Positions 8,988-17,219 of a DNA stretch of 64,000 nucleotides are shown piece by piece. Within the stretch, counting starts at the first letter, position 1. Each line of letters opens with the position of its first letter. Position numbers and translations under genes: made by a program. Source of the stretch: an uncultured Oleiphilaceae bacterium. Its GTDB lineage: Bacteria > Pseudomonadota > Gammaproteobacteria > Pseudomonadales > Oleiphilaceae. The stretch lies in contig CAJXUY010000010.1 in assembly GCA_913060665.1 (NCBI GenBank), positions 62,001 through 126,000 on the forward strand. The letters are read 5' to 3'. The notes under the pieces were generated by a model. It had not been told where the DNA came from. It searched no databases and worked only from the letters and a program-made list of their open reading frames with translations.

Positions 8988-9336
8988 ATTTTCCCCAATT
9001 TTATCGGTAAGGTAACCAAAAAATCAATAAAAAGGCGGCTTTTGGCCCCCTTTTGTCAACAGAGCGGTAATTTCGTGGCGATAGTATACTGAAAAACTGC
9101 CCCAGACTGTAGTTTGAAGTTTAGAAAGTAATAACTCTCTTTTACTACATTTCGATTACAGGTATAAATATAGACGTTTTCGAGCTTAATTGCGCCAGAT
9201 AAAAACGATATACACTAACTCGTTGAGGGTCTAGCTTCTCATAGTCTGAAACATAGCCACCAAGCCTTTTTTACTATTATGCTAATGATTCATGTAGAAT
9301 GCGCCTCCGAGCAGCAAGTACCGGTTAGAGGCCTTT
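8988..9336. other. intergenic region between icd and yacL
   Basis: 349 bp between divergent genes, expected to hold both promoters. A possible -10 hexamer TAGAAT lies at 9295-9300 before yacL, and AGAGG at 9327-9331 is the yacL ribosome binding site. TATACT-like sequence near 9088 could be a leftward -10 for icd, but I see no convincing -35 partner. No open frame or RNA gene recognised. Confidence 0.4.
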
Positions 9337-9699
9337 ATGGATTACGAATTTACTATTGATGAGCAATATAACCCCGTTGCTCAATTCTCCATAGGCCACG
9401 AAGCGATAGGCCTGTGGTTTACAGAAGAATTGCGCAAAGACAAACTGTCAGTTGCCGAGTTGCTTGATGCCATCCGACAGCTAGAACAACGCAAAATAAT
9501 TCATCACCACTCTCAAGGCAGAACGTTTCAATTACGCCTCAGTACCGAACAAGCAGAAGTGATTGCACTGGCACTCGATATTGATATAGATGAAGAGCTA
9601 CCCGAGAACACCGAACTTTATGATCAGGAATCTTACTCTGAATGCGGGATTAATGATTTTAAGCAAGCGGTATTGGATTGGGAGCAGTTTATACATTAA
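9337..9699 (+). CDS. yacL: YacL family protein (UPF0231)
   Basis: 120-residue acidic cytosolic protein. It shares the UPF0231 layout of E. coli YacL: the start MDYEFTIDEQYNPVAQFS, SIGHEAIGLWFTEEL, and the C-terminal YDQESYSECGINDFKQAV, matching YDEESLSLCGVEDF in E. coli. Function is unknown in the family. The ATG is preceded by AGAGG at 5-nt spacing. It is divergent from icd and probably monocistronic; the next rightward gene is a tiny HTH gene 117 bp away. Confidence 0.9.
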   Translation: MDYEFTIDEQYNPVAQFSIGHEAIGLWFTEELRKDKLSVAELLDAIRQLEQRKIIHHHSQGRTFQLRLSTEQAEVIALALDIDIDEELPENTELYDQESYSECGINDFKQAVLDWEQFIH

Positions 9700-9816
9700 C
9701 TTATATCATAGATCGGACAGCCTTTAATAAGTACAAATTCATATGATTGAAACCAATTTGTAACACTATTAAGACACACTTCTCAACTATTGGAGAGAGT
9801 CTAATCAGAGGTGTTT

Positions 9817-9948
9817 ATGATCATACAAGACGTAGAACTTAACCCCAAATCAATTGCGGCGGTGATGAGAATGGAAGGTTATAAGCAAAAGGAAATCGCC
9901 AAAGCCATCGGTGTTACGACTAGAACCATTCAGAAATGGTTTAAGTAG
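9817..9948 (+). CDS. 43-aa helix-turn-helix mini-protein
   Basis: Open frame ATG 9817 to TAG 9948 with AGAGG 5 nt upstream. The product is MIIQDVELNPKS followed by a single predicted HTH: AAVMRMEGYKQKEIAKAI, then GVTTRTIQKWFK. The pattern (helix, turn at IGVT, recognition helix TRTIQKWF) matches the N-terminal HTH of transposases, phage small-terminase subunits and sigma-r4-like domains. It is complete as a domain but lacks any effector region. It could be a free-standing mini-regulator or a remnant of a mobile-element protein. It ends 4 bp from the stop of the convergent PP2C-kinase gene. Confidence 0.6.
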   Translation: MIIQDVELNPKSIAAVMRMEGYKQKEIAKAIGVTTRTIQKWFK

Positions 9949-9951
9949 GTC

Positions 9952-11679
9952 TTAGCCCAACCATAACCATAGCGTAATCACCTGACCCACCAGCAACGCC
10001 CCGCTTGTAACCTGCCAAAACAACATAGGGTTGCTTTCAAGCATCGGTTGATTTTTTAACCTCATAAATTGCTGATTGGGGTGGCGAAGATCAAACACAA
10101 ACTCGGACAGCGACTCGTAACGTAGCTCAGGTGAAAAGTGTAACGCTTTCCTCAATGCACCATCCATCCAGGCGGGTACCATCGGGTTGTATCGATACGC
10201 GGGCACATATTTAAGTCGTGAGAAATCCTGTGCACTTTCACAATGATCAAAGGTCTCTCCAAATGGGAGGTGCCCGGTCAACATTTCATAAGCAATCATC
10301 GCAATAGAAAACAGATCTGAACGCACACTACCGGCTCGGCGCAATTTATACTCTGGCGCGGCATACGTTGCGGTACCTAATATCGTGTCCCGCTCAAACG
10401 GCGTAGCAATTTCATTTACGCCTGCGACCAGGCAAGAACCAAAGTCTATAAGTTTTGCAACTCCATCAAGTGTCAGTACGATATTGTCGGGCTTAAGATC
10501 CTGATGAAGGGTTTCTTTTCGGTGCAGCGATCTCACCCCTCTAACAACCTGCTCAATAATATCTAATATTTGGCCTACATCGCGTTTATTGGTGCTTTCA
10601 ATCCACTTTGCCAGCGTTTCCCCTTCAACGTACTCACATAGATAATACAGACACTGCCGCTTTCGCTCCTCTGTCGGTACCTTCACTACGTTAGGGCAAT
10701 CTATGCGACGCCCAATCCACTCCTCCATGATAAAACGTTCAATATAGGCAGGGTCATCTTCATAATTTACAGAAGGGGTTTTCATCACCCATTTTTTTTG
10801 GGTCTCTATATCTTCTACCACATATAATTGGCTTCGATTACTGGCATGAATCTCATTCAGCACACGATAACCATCTATCGACATGCCGATATCTAAAAAG
10901 GGCGGAAACGGTAAATCGATTAGTTTTTTATAAACATCTTCTGAGTTTGCATCAGGCAGTTGATCAACACGTACTATTTGGCAACTTAAATTATCATCGC
11001 TACCGACCTCTTTGGCTTGATCTATCAACGTCTGACACACCTGTTCAAAATCTGAACCTACCGATTGCAACACCTCCTTGATCTCTTTCTTTGATAAGAA
11101 ATCATGTATCCCGTCAGTGCTTAAGAAAAACAAGTCTCCCTTTTCTACCGCCTCTGTTCGATAATCGACATCAAGTCGAATATCCATGCCCATCGCTCGG
11201 GTCAGGTAGGCTTTGTCTTTACTCACATGGGCGCTATGATCGGTCGTAAGCTGCTCAAAATCCCCCCCACGCAGACGATAAATACGGCTATCTCCAATAT
11301 GAAAAATGTGCACCATATGCGACTTAATAACCAAAATAGAGAGCGTGCTGATATAGCCACGATGAGCATCAATAAACCGCTGACCTTGACCGTATAACCA
11401 ACGGTTAAGCGCCGTTAGCACTTTTTGAGATGAGGTTTTAACCGTCCATGAATCGGGTGTCGAGTAGTAGTCATTGAGAAAGTTCTTAACGCAGGTTTCA
11501 CTGGCTTCCTTACCAGCTTCTGCACTACTAACACCATCAGCAATGACGGCAACCATTCCCTTCATCGTAATCGCTGGCTCATCAGGTACCATGATACCGA
11601 GGCAATCTTCATTCTGATGCTTCGGGCCCTTATCAGTCGCCTGCCCTACTGTGGTGTTTAAACGACTGCTCAAATGCAT
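9952..11679 (-). CDS. bifunctional PP2C-type phosphatase / Ser-Thr protein kinase, membrane-anchored
   Basis: A single chain with opposing signalling activities, in the nitrate-assimilation cluster. With the ATG at 11679 it has 575 residues. The N-terminal PP2C phosphatase (about 1-235) shows ADGVSSAEAG, HIGDSRIY, LSTDGIHD and GSDDNLSC metal-binding motifs. The protein kinase (about 270-530) has Lys300 (VMKTP), H392-Q393-D394 in LHQDLKPDN, D412-F-G and AAPEY. A C-terminal membrane helix follows (LLVGQVITLWLWL). Oddities: the glycine loop is degenerate (EIHASNRSQLY) and the HRD arginine is Gln. The start at 11679 is preferred to the longer GTG-type frame at 11736 because AAGGG precedes it and the longer form would run through the hairpin at 11714-11751. 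The same gene lies between transporter and nirB in Pseudomonas (PA1782). Confidence 0.9.
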   Translation of the reverse strand: MHLSSRLNTTVGQATDKGPKHQNEDCLGIMVPDEPAITMKGMVAVIADGVSSAEAGKEASETCVKNFLNDYYSTPDSWTVKTSSQKVLTALNRWLYGQGQRFIDAHRGYISTLSILVIKSHMVHIFHIGDSRIYRLRGGDFEQLTTDHSAHVSKDKAYLTRAMGMDIRLDVDYRTEAVEKGDLFFLSTDGIHDFLSKKEIKEVLQSVGSDFEQVCQTLIDQAKEVGSDDNLSCQIVRVDQLPDANSEDVYKKLIDLPFPPFLDIGMSIDGYRVLNEIHASNRSQLYVVEDIETQKKWVMKTPSVNYEDDPAYIERFIMEEWIGRRIDCPNVVKVPTEERKRQCLYYLCEYVEGETLAKWIESTNKRDVGQILDIIEQVVRGVRSLHRKETLHQDLKPDNIVLTLDGVAKLIDFGSCLVAGVNEIATPFERDTILGTATYAAPEYKLRRAGSVRSDLFSIAMIAYEMLTGHLPFGETFDHCESAQDFSRLKYVPAYRYNPMVPAWMDGALRKALHFSPELRYESLSEFVFDLRHPNQQFMRLKNQPMLESNPMLFWQVTSGALLVGQVITLWLWLG

Positions 11680-11713
11680 CAGGATACCCTTAGAATATTT
11701 AAATGGATTAAAA

Positions 11714-11751
11714 CAATAGACCCTATCCTCTTTCAAGAATAGGGTCTATTG
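11714..11751 (-). terminator. perfect 13-bp stem-loop between transporter and kinase genes
   Basis: CAATAGACCCTAT (11714-11726) and ATAGGGTCTATTG (11739-11751) are exact inverted copies around a 12-nt loop. Read leftward, the stem is followed by TTTTAAT. It should act as a partial Rho-independent terminator or attenuator after the transporter, reducing read-through into the kinase gene. Confidence 0.6.
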
Positions 11752-11814
11752 CTTAACGTATATGCTCTATGGAATGAATAACATCCATTCAACACTGTCA
11801 TAAATAGAAATAAA

Positions 11815-13284
11815 CTACGTCACATCAATCAACTGTACAGAACCATCTTCCATAACTTCAGCCATGTGACCTTGAGGTTCTTCAAGAAACTGCACAAAGA
11901 TAAAGCATACGACCGCGGCTCCGGCGATAACCATAAAGAAGGTCGAGGCATCTACAAACGACAATACCGTTAAGAAGATAACCGCGCCCACATTACCGTA
12001 AGCGCCTGTCATGCCTGCAATCTGACCGGTCATTCTGCGCTGTACCAGTGGCACCATTGCGAATACGGCACCTTCACCTGCCTGTACAAAGAACGAACAA
12101 CTCATTGTAGCCACAACCGCTAGAGGGATCAGCCACATGCTATCTATCTGGCTCAACACCATATAACCTATCGCCAAACCACAAATCAAAATAGACAATG
12201 TCTTTTTGCGACCAAACTTATCACTTAACCAACCACCACCAGGGCGTGCAACCAAGTTCATAAAGGCGAACCCCGAAGCCAATAAACCTGCGGTTACGGC
12301 TGTTAGCTCAAATGTTTCCATGAAGAACAAAGGTAACATTGAAACAACCGCTAACTCAGACCCAAACGTTACGAAGTAAGCCCAATTTAAAATCGCGACT
12401 TGTTTAAATTTGTATTGCTGAAGCTCTGGTACACCGTTTTGAAGGTTTTCTTTATTAACTTTATAAATCTGACTGGTCTGGAAAAAGAATAGCGCACCCA
12501 AGCCGACGTAAATACAGTTACTTGCAAAGTCACTTAACAAGTTGATTTTTTCTGGCCCCAATTTCCATGTCAATACTGCCAATGCGATATACATAGGAAT
12601 ATTCATTGCCAGGTAGAAGTAAAAATCTCGCTTAGACGTTACTTCTAAGCCACCCGTTTTCTTAGGTTTGAAGTACGTCGAACCTTTCGGTGTATTACGA
12701 GCCACTTTATAGAAGAAAATACCATACAAAAACGCAACCGCGCCGGTGCACATCAAGGCATAACGCCATCCGTCTTCACCACCAAACATCAAAGCAAGGG
12801 TAGGCAGTAACATAGCTGCTGCAGCTGAACCAAAGTTACCCCAACCACCGTAAACACCTTCAGCCACACCTACCGTTTTAGCAGGGAACCACTCACTGAC
12901 TAAACGAATACCAATTACAAAACCGGCACCAGTAAAGCCCATCAAGAACCGTAATAATGCGAGTTGCTCGTATGTTTGCGCAAGCGCAAAAGCTGTACAC
13001 ACAACCCCTGATGTCATTAACAGGCCACTATAGATAATACGAGGCCCAAATTTATCAACCAACATACCGATAAGAATACGAGCAGGAATTGTCATCGCTA
13101 CGTTCAAAATCATTAACGCCTTAACTTGCTGGCTTGATAGATCAAACGCTTCCTTCATAAATACCAATAGAGGTGCATGGTTAAACCAAACCACAAAGGT
13201 AATAAAGAATGCAATCCACGAAACGTGGAGCATGCGAATTTTTTTATCCGCAAAATTAAGAAGGTTGAGACTGTCACCAGACAT
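11815..13284 (-). CDS. nasA: nitrate/nitrite MFS transporter (NarK/NasA, NNP family)
   Basis: Major-facilitator transporter importing nitrate across the inner membrane for assimilation. 489 residues, 12 predicted helices. The two nitrate-signature stretches of the NNP family are visible: [16 protein letters not shown] in helix 5 and [16 protein letters not shown] in helix 11, along with MFS loops [10 protein letters not shown] and [11 protein letters not shown]. Start ATG 13284 with GGAG 7 nt upstream. It is the first gene of the leftward arm, followed by the PP2C-kinase, and is divergent from nirB. A sigma-54-like element and an NtrC-like palindrome lie upstream. In Pseudomonas the equivalent PA1783 is called nasA. 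Confidence 0.93.
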   Translation of the reverse strand: MSGDSLNLLNFADKKIRMLHVSWIAFFITFVVWFNHAPLLVFMKEAFDLSSQQVKALMILNVAMTIPARILIGMLVDKFGPRIIYSGLLMTSGVVCTAFALAQTYEQLALLRFLMGFTGAGFVIGIRLVSEWFPAKTVGVAEGVYGGWGNFGSAAAAMLLPTLALMFGGEDGWRYALMCTGAVAFLYGIFFYKVARNTPKGSTYFKPKKTGGLEVTSKRDFYFYLAMNIPMYIALAVLTWKLGPEKINLLSDFASNCIYVGLGALFFFQTSQIYKVNKENLQNGVPELQQYKFKQVAILNWAYFVTFGSELAVVSMLPLFFMETFELTAVTAGLLASGFAFMNLVARPGGGWLSDKFGRKKTLSILICGLAIGYMVLSQIDSMWLIPLAVVATMSCSFFVQAGEGAVFAMVPLVQRRMTGQIAGMTGAYGNVGAVIFLTVLSFVDASTFFMVIAGAAVVCFIFVQFLEEPQGHMAEVMEDGSVQLIDVT

Positions 13285-13325
13285 TGGTTTTCTCCATCTA
13301 TTTATAAAGTAATTAACCCGCTACT

Positions 13326-13341
13326 TACAAGATGAATGCCA
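13326..13341 (-). promoter_or_regulatory. sigma-54-like promoter of the nitrate transporter (imperfect)
   Basis: Leftward sequence TGGCATTCATCTTGTA: the -24 TGGCA is intact and the spacing is right, but the -12 GC is GT (TTGT for TTGC). It lies about 42 bp before the start codon, with the 13410-13433 NtrC-like site roughly 100 bp upstream. Confidence 0.45.
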
Positions 13342-13409
13342 ATAATTATTTTTTCTTATATTTCAATATGATGGTACTTTACATCTATTCTAAAACACCT
13401 GGTTACAGT

Positions 13410-13433
13410 CACCAAAATCATATTTTGGTGCAC
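13410..13433. promoter_or_regulatory. NtrC-like palindrome upstream of the nitrate transporter
   Basis: CACCAAAAT-CAT-ATTTTGGTG is a perfect 9-3-9 palindrome extended by CAC. It carries the CACC/GGTG half-sites of NtrC operators (TGCACC-N5-GGTGCA), but 13 bp rather than 5 separate the half-sites, so another dimeric regulator is possible. Confidence 0.4.
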
Positions 13434-13805
13434 AAGAAAGAAAGAAGAAGCCCTAAAATAGAGCATAAGACTGGACCCGACTTCTCAATTATCACCCTAA
13501 TCGGCGCACGAGAAAGCATGATTGGTGCACGCTTAAAAGCAGTAATGCTTTGACTTCAGCATCGTCCAACGCCAAACTCTTCTTCACTAGGCGTGGTTAG
13601 CGAAGAGTGGCTAAACCACTTAAAGAAGGCAATAAAGAAAGCGAACCACGATAGATTGAGAGCTACTCCTTCTAAAAAATCAGAATATTAAGCTTATCAG
13701 CAGACATTCATTGCGCCTACGCGCTATAGCTTAAGTGCTTAGAAACAAGAAACCCCGATACTAGCTCTTTTTTTATATAAGGTATTAATAACTATTCATA
13801 CTAAT

Positions 13806-13838
13806 ACAACCTAAATTAACAATATAAATTTAGGTTGT
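13806..13838. repeat. perfect 12-bp inverted repeat in the nir control region
   Basis: ACAACCTAAATT (13806-13817) and AATTTAGGTTGT (13827-13838) are exact inverted copies, 9 bp apart. There is no T-tract, so it reads as an operator for a dimeric regulator or an RNA hairpin rather than a terminator. Confidence 0.5.
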
Positions 13839-13913
13839 TATTCCCATATTGGTGCACGTTATTATTTATCACGCCCCACTTTAAAAAAAACATCAAAGCA
13901 CCAATCCCACTAT

Positions 13914-13930
13914 CGCACCACATTAGTGCT
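13914..13930. promoter_or_regulatory. NtrC-type enhancer site upstream of nirB
   Basis: CGCACC-ACATT-AGTGCT matches TGCACC-N5-GGTGCA with the correct 5-bp centre and only outer-position differences plus one inner mismatch. A further half-site GCACCAAT is at 13898-13905. The centre lies about 140 bp upstream of the predicted sigma-54 start, the usual enhancer distance. Confidence 0.6.
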
Positions 13931-14037
13931 AGCGCTTCATAATGGCACCTCATAACACCCCAGAAAGGCAATTAATTGCTCATTAAAAATTCAATATAAT
14001 TCTGTTACTTCAGATACTTAATAGTTTTTTACAATAA

Positions 14038-14053
14038 TGGCACAGCTTATGCT
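14038..14053 (+). promoter_or_regulatory. sigma-54 promoter of nirB
   Basis: TGGCAC-AGCTTA-TGCT: the -24 box is perfect, GG and GC are exactly 12 bp apart, and the -12 box reads ATGCT for TTGCT. Transcription would start near 14064, giving a leader of about 44 nt before the nirB ATG at 14108. Confidence 0.8.
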
Positions 14054-14107
14054 AAGTGTTACATAATTACATTTTTATAAAAGTTTCCAAAGATTCTGGA
14101 GAGACGA

Positions 14108-16555
14108 ATGAGAGAAAAACTGGTCGTAATCGGAAATGGTATGGCAGGTATGCGTACTGTAGAAGAGCTTCTTAAAATCGCACCTGAAAAATACGATATT
14201 ACCGTATTTGGTGCTGAGCCTTATGGTAACTATAACCGTATCATGCTCTCTCCTGTTCTCACCGGTGAGAAAACAATCGAAGAGATTATGATCAATGATC
14301 TCGATTGGTATAAAGAGAACAACATTACACTTTATGCCGGAGATGATAAAAAAGCCGTAGATATTGATCGTTGTAATCAAAAAGTGATCGCGGCTGATGG
14401 CACTGAAGCCGAATATGATCGTTTGCTTCTGGCCACGGGTTCTAATCCATTTATTATTCCTCTACCGGGTCACGACCTTGACGGCGTTATTGCATTTCGA
14501 GACATCGCCGATGTAGAAACCATGTTAAAGGCATCTAAAGAGAAAAAACACGCGATTGTAATCGGTGGCGGTCTTTTGGGCCTTGAAGCAGCAAACGGAC
14601 TGATGAAGCAAGGCATGGATGTGACCGTTATCCATAACCTTGATGTTCTTATGAACCGCCAGCTTGATGAGCCTTCTGCGAAATTGCTAGAGCAATCATT
14701 AATTGAACGTGGTTTAACGTTCAAGATGAACGCTAATACCTCTGAATTAAAAGCAGATGAAAATGGCCATGTTAAATCTATCGCCTTCTCTGACGGTGTA
14801 GAGCTACCTGCAGACTTAGTCGTTATGGCCGTCGGTATTCGACCTAACATTGAACTGGCCCAGAAAGTAGGCTTGCATTGCGAGCGCGGTATCGTAGTAA
14901 ACGATACCCTGCAAACCTTTGACCCTAAAATTTACGCTATCGGTGAATGTATTCAACACCGTGAAGAACTATTTGGTTTAGTCGCACCGATATGGGATCA
15001 AGCAAAAGTAGCCGCTAACCACTTGGCCGCTTACGGCATTGGCATTTACCGCACACAGGCAACATCTACCAAACTAAAAGTGACGGGGATTGACCTATTT
15101 TCTGCAGGTGACTTTACCGGTGATGATGAAACAGATGAAATTGTTTTCCAGGATCCGAAACGCGGAATCTACAAAAAAGTCGTTTTAAAAGAAGACAAAA
15201 TTATCGGTTCGGTCATGTATGGGGACACCATAGATGGTTCTTGGTACTTCCAGCTAATGAAAGATGGCACTAACGTTGCCGACTTCCGTGACTCACTGCT
15301 GTTTGGCCAAGCGCATATGGGTGATTCAGGTCACGCGGGCGTAAATGCTGCCGCCGACCTGCCAGACTCAGCCGAAATATGTGGCTGTAATGGTGTATGT
15401 AAAGGCGACATTGTTAAAGCGATTACAGAGGAGAATTTATACACGCTAGATGAAGTCCGCGCATCTACCAAAGCATCAGCTTCTTGTGGTTCATGTACGG
15501 GCTTGGTTGAGCAGGTTATCGCCTCTACATTGGGTGGCGATTACAACCCAAGTGAAACCCAAAAGAGTATTTGTGCATGTACCAGCCTCGGGCACGATCA
15601 AGTGCGCGATGCTATCAAGCCAAACGAATTGAAATCATTCCATGCAGTATCTGAATTCCTGGAGTTTTCAAACGCTGATGGCTGTCACGTTTGTAGGCCT
15701 GCAATCAACTACTACCTATTAGCTGCATGGCCTGGTGAGTACGAAGACGATATGGCTTCACGTTTCACAAACGAGCGTATGCACGCGAACATCCAAAAAG
15801 ACAACAGCTATACCGTTGTGCCTAGAATGTTTGGGGGTGTTACCACCGCTGATGACCTGCGAGTGATTGCCGATGCAGCTGATAAATACGAAGTACCGAT
15901 GGTTAAGGTAACCGGTGGACAGCGTATAGATTTGGTCGGCGTTAAGAAAGAAGATCTTATCCCTATGTGGAAAGACCTTAATGATGCCGGCATGGTTTCC
16001 GGTCACGCATACGGTAAAGCACTACGTACGGTTAAGACCTGTATTGGATCACAATACTGCCGATTTGGTACTCAAGACTCCACTGGAGCAGGTATCAGGA
16101 TTGAAGAAATGACATGGGGTACCTGGACACCAGCCAAGTTCAAAATCGCTGTATCCGGCTGCCCACGTAACTGTGCAGAAGCAACGATTAAAGATGTAGG
16201 TATTGTGGCGGTTGATTCTGGCTGGGAAATATACGTAGCGGGTAACGGTGGCATAAAAGTACGAGTATCTGACTTTCTGGTTAAAGTAGCAACCGAAGAT
16301 GAAGTACTTGAATACACAGGTGCCTTTATGCAGATGTACCGTGAACAGGGTCACCATAATGAGCGAACGGCTCCCTGGATTGAACGTGTAGGGCTGCAAT
16401 ATATTAAAGACGAAATCGTAGAGAATACCGAGAAACGTAAAGCCTATTATGAAGGTTTCTTATTCTCGCAGAAATTCTCTCAGAAAGACCCATGGAAAGA
16501 GCGCGCTAGCGAAGGTGTAGATCAGCACAACTTTATTCCATTAGCTGAAGTGTAA
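14108..16555 (+). CDS. nirB: assimilatory nitrite reductase [NAD(P)H], large subunit
   Basis: Reduces nitrite to ammonium with NAD(P)H in the cytosol. 815 residues. The N-terminal FAD/NAD reductase part has VVIGNGMAGMRTVEELL (FAD) and AIVIGGGLLGLEAANGL (pyridine nucleotide). Two BFD-type [2Fe-2S] modules follow, with Cys425/427/460/463 and Cys489/491/526/529. The C-terminal sulfite/nitrite reductase fold has the [4Fe-4S]-siroheme cysteines 645, 651, 685 and 689 (TCIGSQYC and SGCPRNC). All cofactor ligands are intact. ATG 14108 has GGAGAG upstream. It is first of the rightward operon nirB-nirD-nasC, under the sigma-54 promoter at 14038. Confidence 0.97.
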   Translation: MREKLVVIGNGMAGMRTVEELLKIAPEKYDITVFGAEPYGNYNRIMLSPVLTGEKTIEEIMINDLDWYKENNITLYAGDDKKAVDIDRCNQKVIAADGTEAEYDRLLLATGSNPFIIPLPGHDLDGVIAFRDIADVETMLKASKEKKHAIVIGGGLLGLEAANGLMKQGMDVTVIHNLDVLMNRQLDEPSAKLLEQSLIERGLTFKMNANTSELKADENGHVKSIAFSDGVELPADLVVMAVGIRPNIELAQKVGLHCERGIVVNDTLQTFDPKIYAIGECIQHREELFGLVAPIWDQAKVAANHLAAYGIGIYRTQATSTKLKVTGIDLFSAGDFTGDDETDEIVFQDPKRGIYKKVVLKEDKIIGSVMYGDTIDGSWYFQLMKDGTNVADFRDSLLFGQAHMGDSGHAGVNAAADLPDSAEICGCNGVCKGDIVKAITEENLYTLDEVRASTKASASCGSCTGLVEQVIASTLGGDYNPSETQKSICACTSLGHDQVRDAIKPNELKSFHAVSEFLEFSNADGCHVCRPAINYYLLAAWPGEYEDDMASRFTNERMHANIQKDNSYTVVPRMFGGVTTADDLRVIADAADKYEVPMVKVTGGQRIDLVGVKKEDLIPMWKDLNDAGMVSGHAYGKALRTVKTCIGSQYCRFGTQDSTGAGIRIEEMTWGTWTPAKFKIAVSGCPRNCAEATIKDVGIVAVDSGWEIYVAGNGGIKVRVSDFLVKVATEDEVLEYTGAFMQMYREQGHHNERTAPWIERVGLQYIKDEIVENTEKRKAYYEGFLFSQKFSQKDPWKERASEGVDQHNFIPLAEV

Positions 16556-16578
16556 GCGCGAACTAACAGTATGGTCCT

Positions 16579-16599
16579 CCGAAGAGCATTGCTCTTCGG
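16579..16599 (+). other. hairpin between nirB and nirD
   Basis: CCGAAGAGC-ATT-GCTCTTCGG, a perfect 9-bp GC-rich stem with a 3-nt loop, about 25 bp after the nirB stop. The T-run is displaced by 12 nt, so it is more likely a stability element or weak attenuator than a full terminator. Confidence 0.55.
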
Positions 16600-16641
16600 C
16601 GTTATAATAAAGATTTTTAAGACTTTCGAGAGATCAAAACA

Positions 16642-16965
16642 ATGAGTCAAACCATTGAAATAGGTAAGTTAACGGATATCCCTAAACTAGGGTCACGAGT
16701 AGTTAAAACCAAACAGGGTAACATTGCCATTTTCCGTACCAAAGAAGACGAAGTATTCGCATTACACGATAGCTGCCCACATAAACAAGGCGCATTATCT
16801 CAAGGTATTGTTCACGGAAAGTCAGTCACCTGCCCTCTTCACAACTGGGTTATAGGCCTGGACGACGGTGAAGCAAAAGGTCACGATACAGGCTGCACAA
16901 AAACCTTTGAAGCTATCCAGGAAGGCGATACGGTTTATTTAGTGTTGGAAGACACTACAAGTTAA
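16642..16965 (+). CDS. nirD: nitrite reductase [NAD(P)H], small subunit (Rieske type)
   Basis: 107-residue partner of NirB. It has the Rieske-like fold and, unlike E. coli NirD, keeps the [2Fe-2S] ligands: Cys45-Pro-His47 (DSCPHKQG) and Cys64-x2-His67 (TCPLHNW). It therefore probably binds a cluster and takes part in electron transfer. ATG 16642 is preceded by GAGAG about 10 nt upstream. It lies 86 bp after nirB across a small hairpin, and 254 bp before nasC across a heavily structured gap. Confidence 0.95.
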   Translation: MSQTIEIGKLTDIPKLGSRVVKTKQGNIAIFRTKEDEVFALHDSCPHKQGALSQGIVHGKSVTCPLHNWVIGLDDGEAKGHDTGCTKTFEAIQEGDTVYLVLEDTTS

Positions 16966-17219
16966 TGTTTACGGTTGATGAAACCCGTACGGAAAAATCA
17001 ACCAACGAAGTTAGACAGTTCTTTAGTGAATACTCTAGGGGGCTGTCACCGGTTCCCCGCCGACAGGACTCATTGAGTCCTACGAAGCCCACACTTTCTT
17101 CGCTCCCAACTCAGAAAGTGTGACGCTTCACTCCTACAGAAATCAACTCATATTGATCCACTATTTGTTATCATAGTGGTCGAAAAACTTTTGTTAGTCA
17201 GAAGTGTAGAGCGAACAAT
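16966..17219 (+). other. structured intercistronic region between nirD and nasC
   Basis: 254 bp with no gene and a row of inverted repeats: GGTTGAT/ATCAACC (16973-17003), CTGTC/GACAG (17043-17066), GGACTCA-T-TGAGTCC (17066-17080), a long stem GAAGC-c-CACACTTTC / GAAAGTGTG-ac-GCTTC (17084-17129) and CCACTAT/ATAGTGG (17158-17179). None is followed by a classical T-run. It could be an RNA leader that controls nasC separately from nirBD (antitermination or a cofactor-sensing RNA), or an mRNA-processing region. No known riboswitch was recognised. Confidence 0.5.

Larger units (their letters stand above)
13285..14107. promoter_or_regulatory. divergent control region of the nitrate-assimilation cluster
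   Basis: 823 bp without a convincing gene. It contains a rightward sigma-54 promoter (14038-14053), a weaker leftward sigma-54-like element (13326-13341), repeated GGTGCAC / GCACC half-sites (13425-13433, 13521-13530, 13848-13857, 13898-13905, 13914-13930), a perfect palindrome at 13410-13430 and a perfect 12-bp inverted repeat at 13806-13838. The layout fits NtrC-activated, sigma-54-dependent expression of both arms under nitrogen limitation. Confidence 0.75.

Noticed and set aside
13332-13553. 73-codon frame in the nitrate control region
   Set aside because: Covers the NtrC-like sites and the leftward sigma-54 element; odd composition and no ribosome binding site.
13943-13957. TGGCACC-like second sigma-54 site before nirB
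   Set aside because: The -24 box fits, but the -12 position reads AACA with no GC; the site at 14038-14053 is far better.
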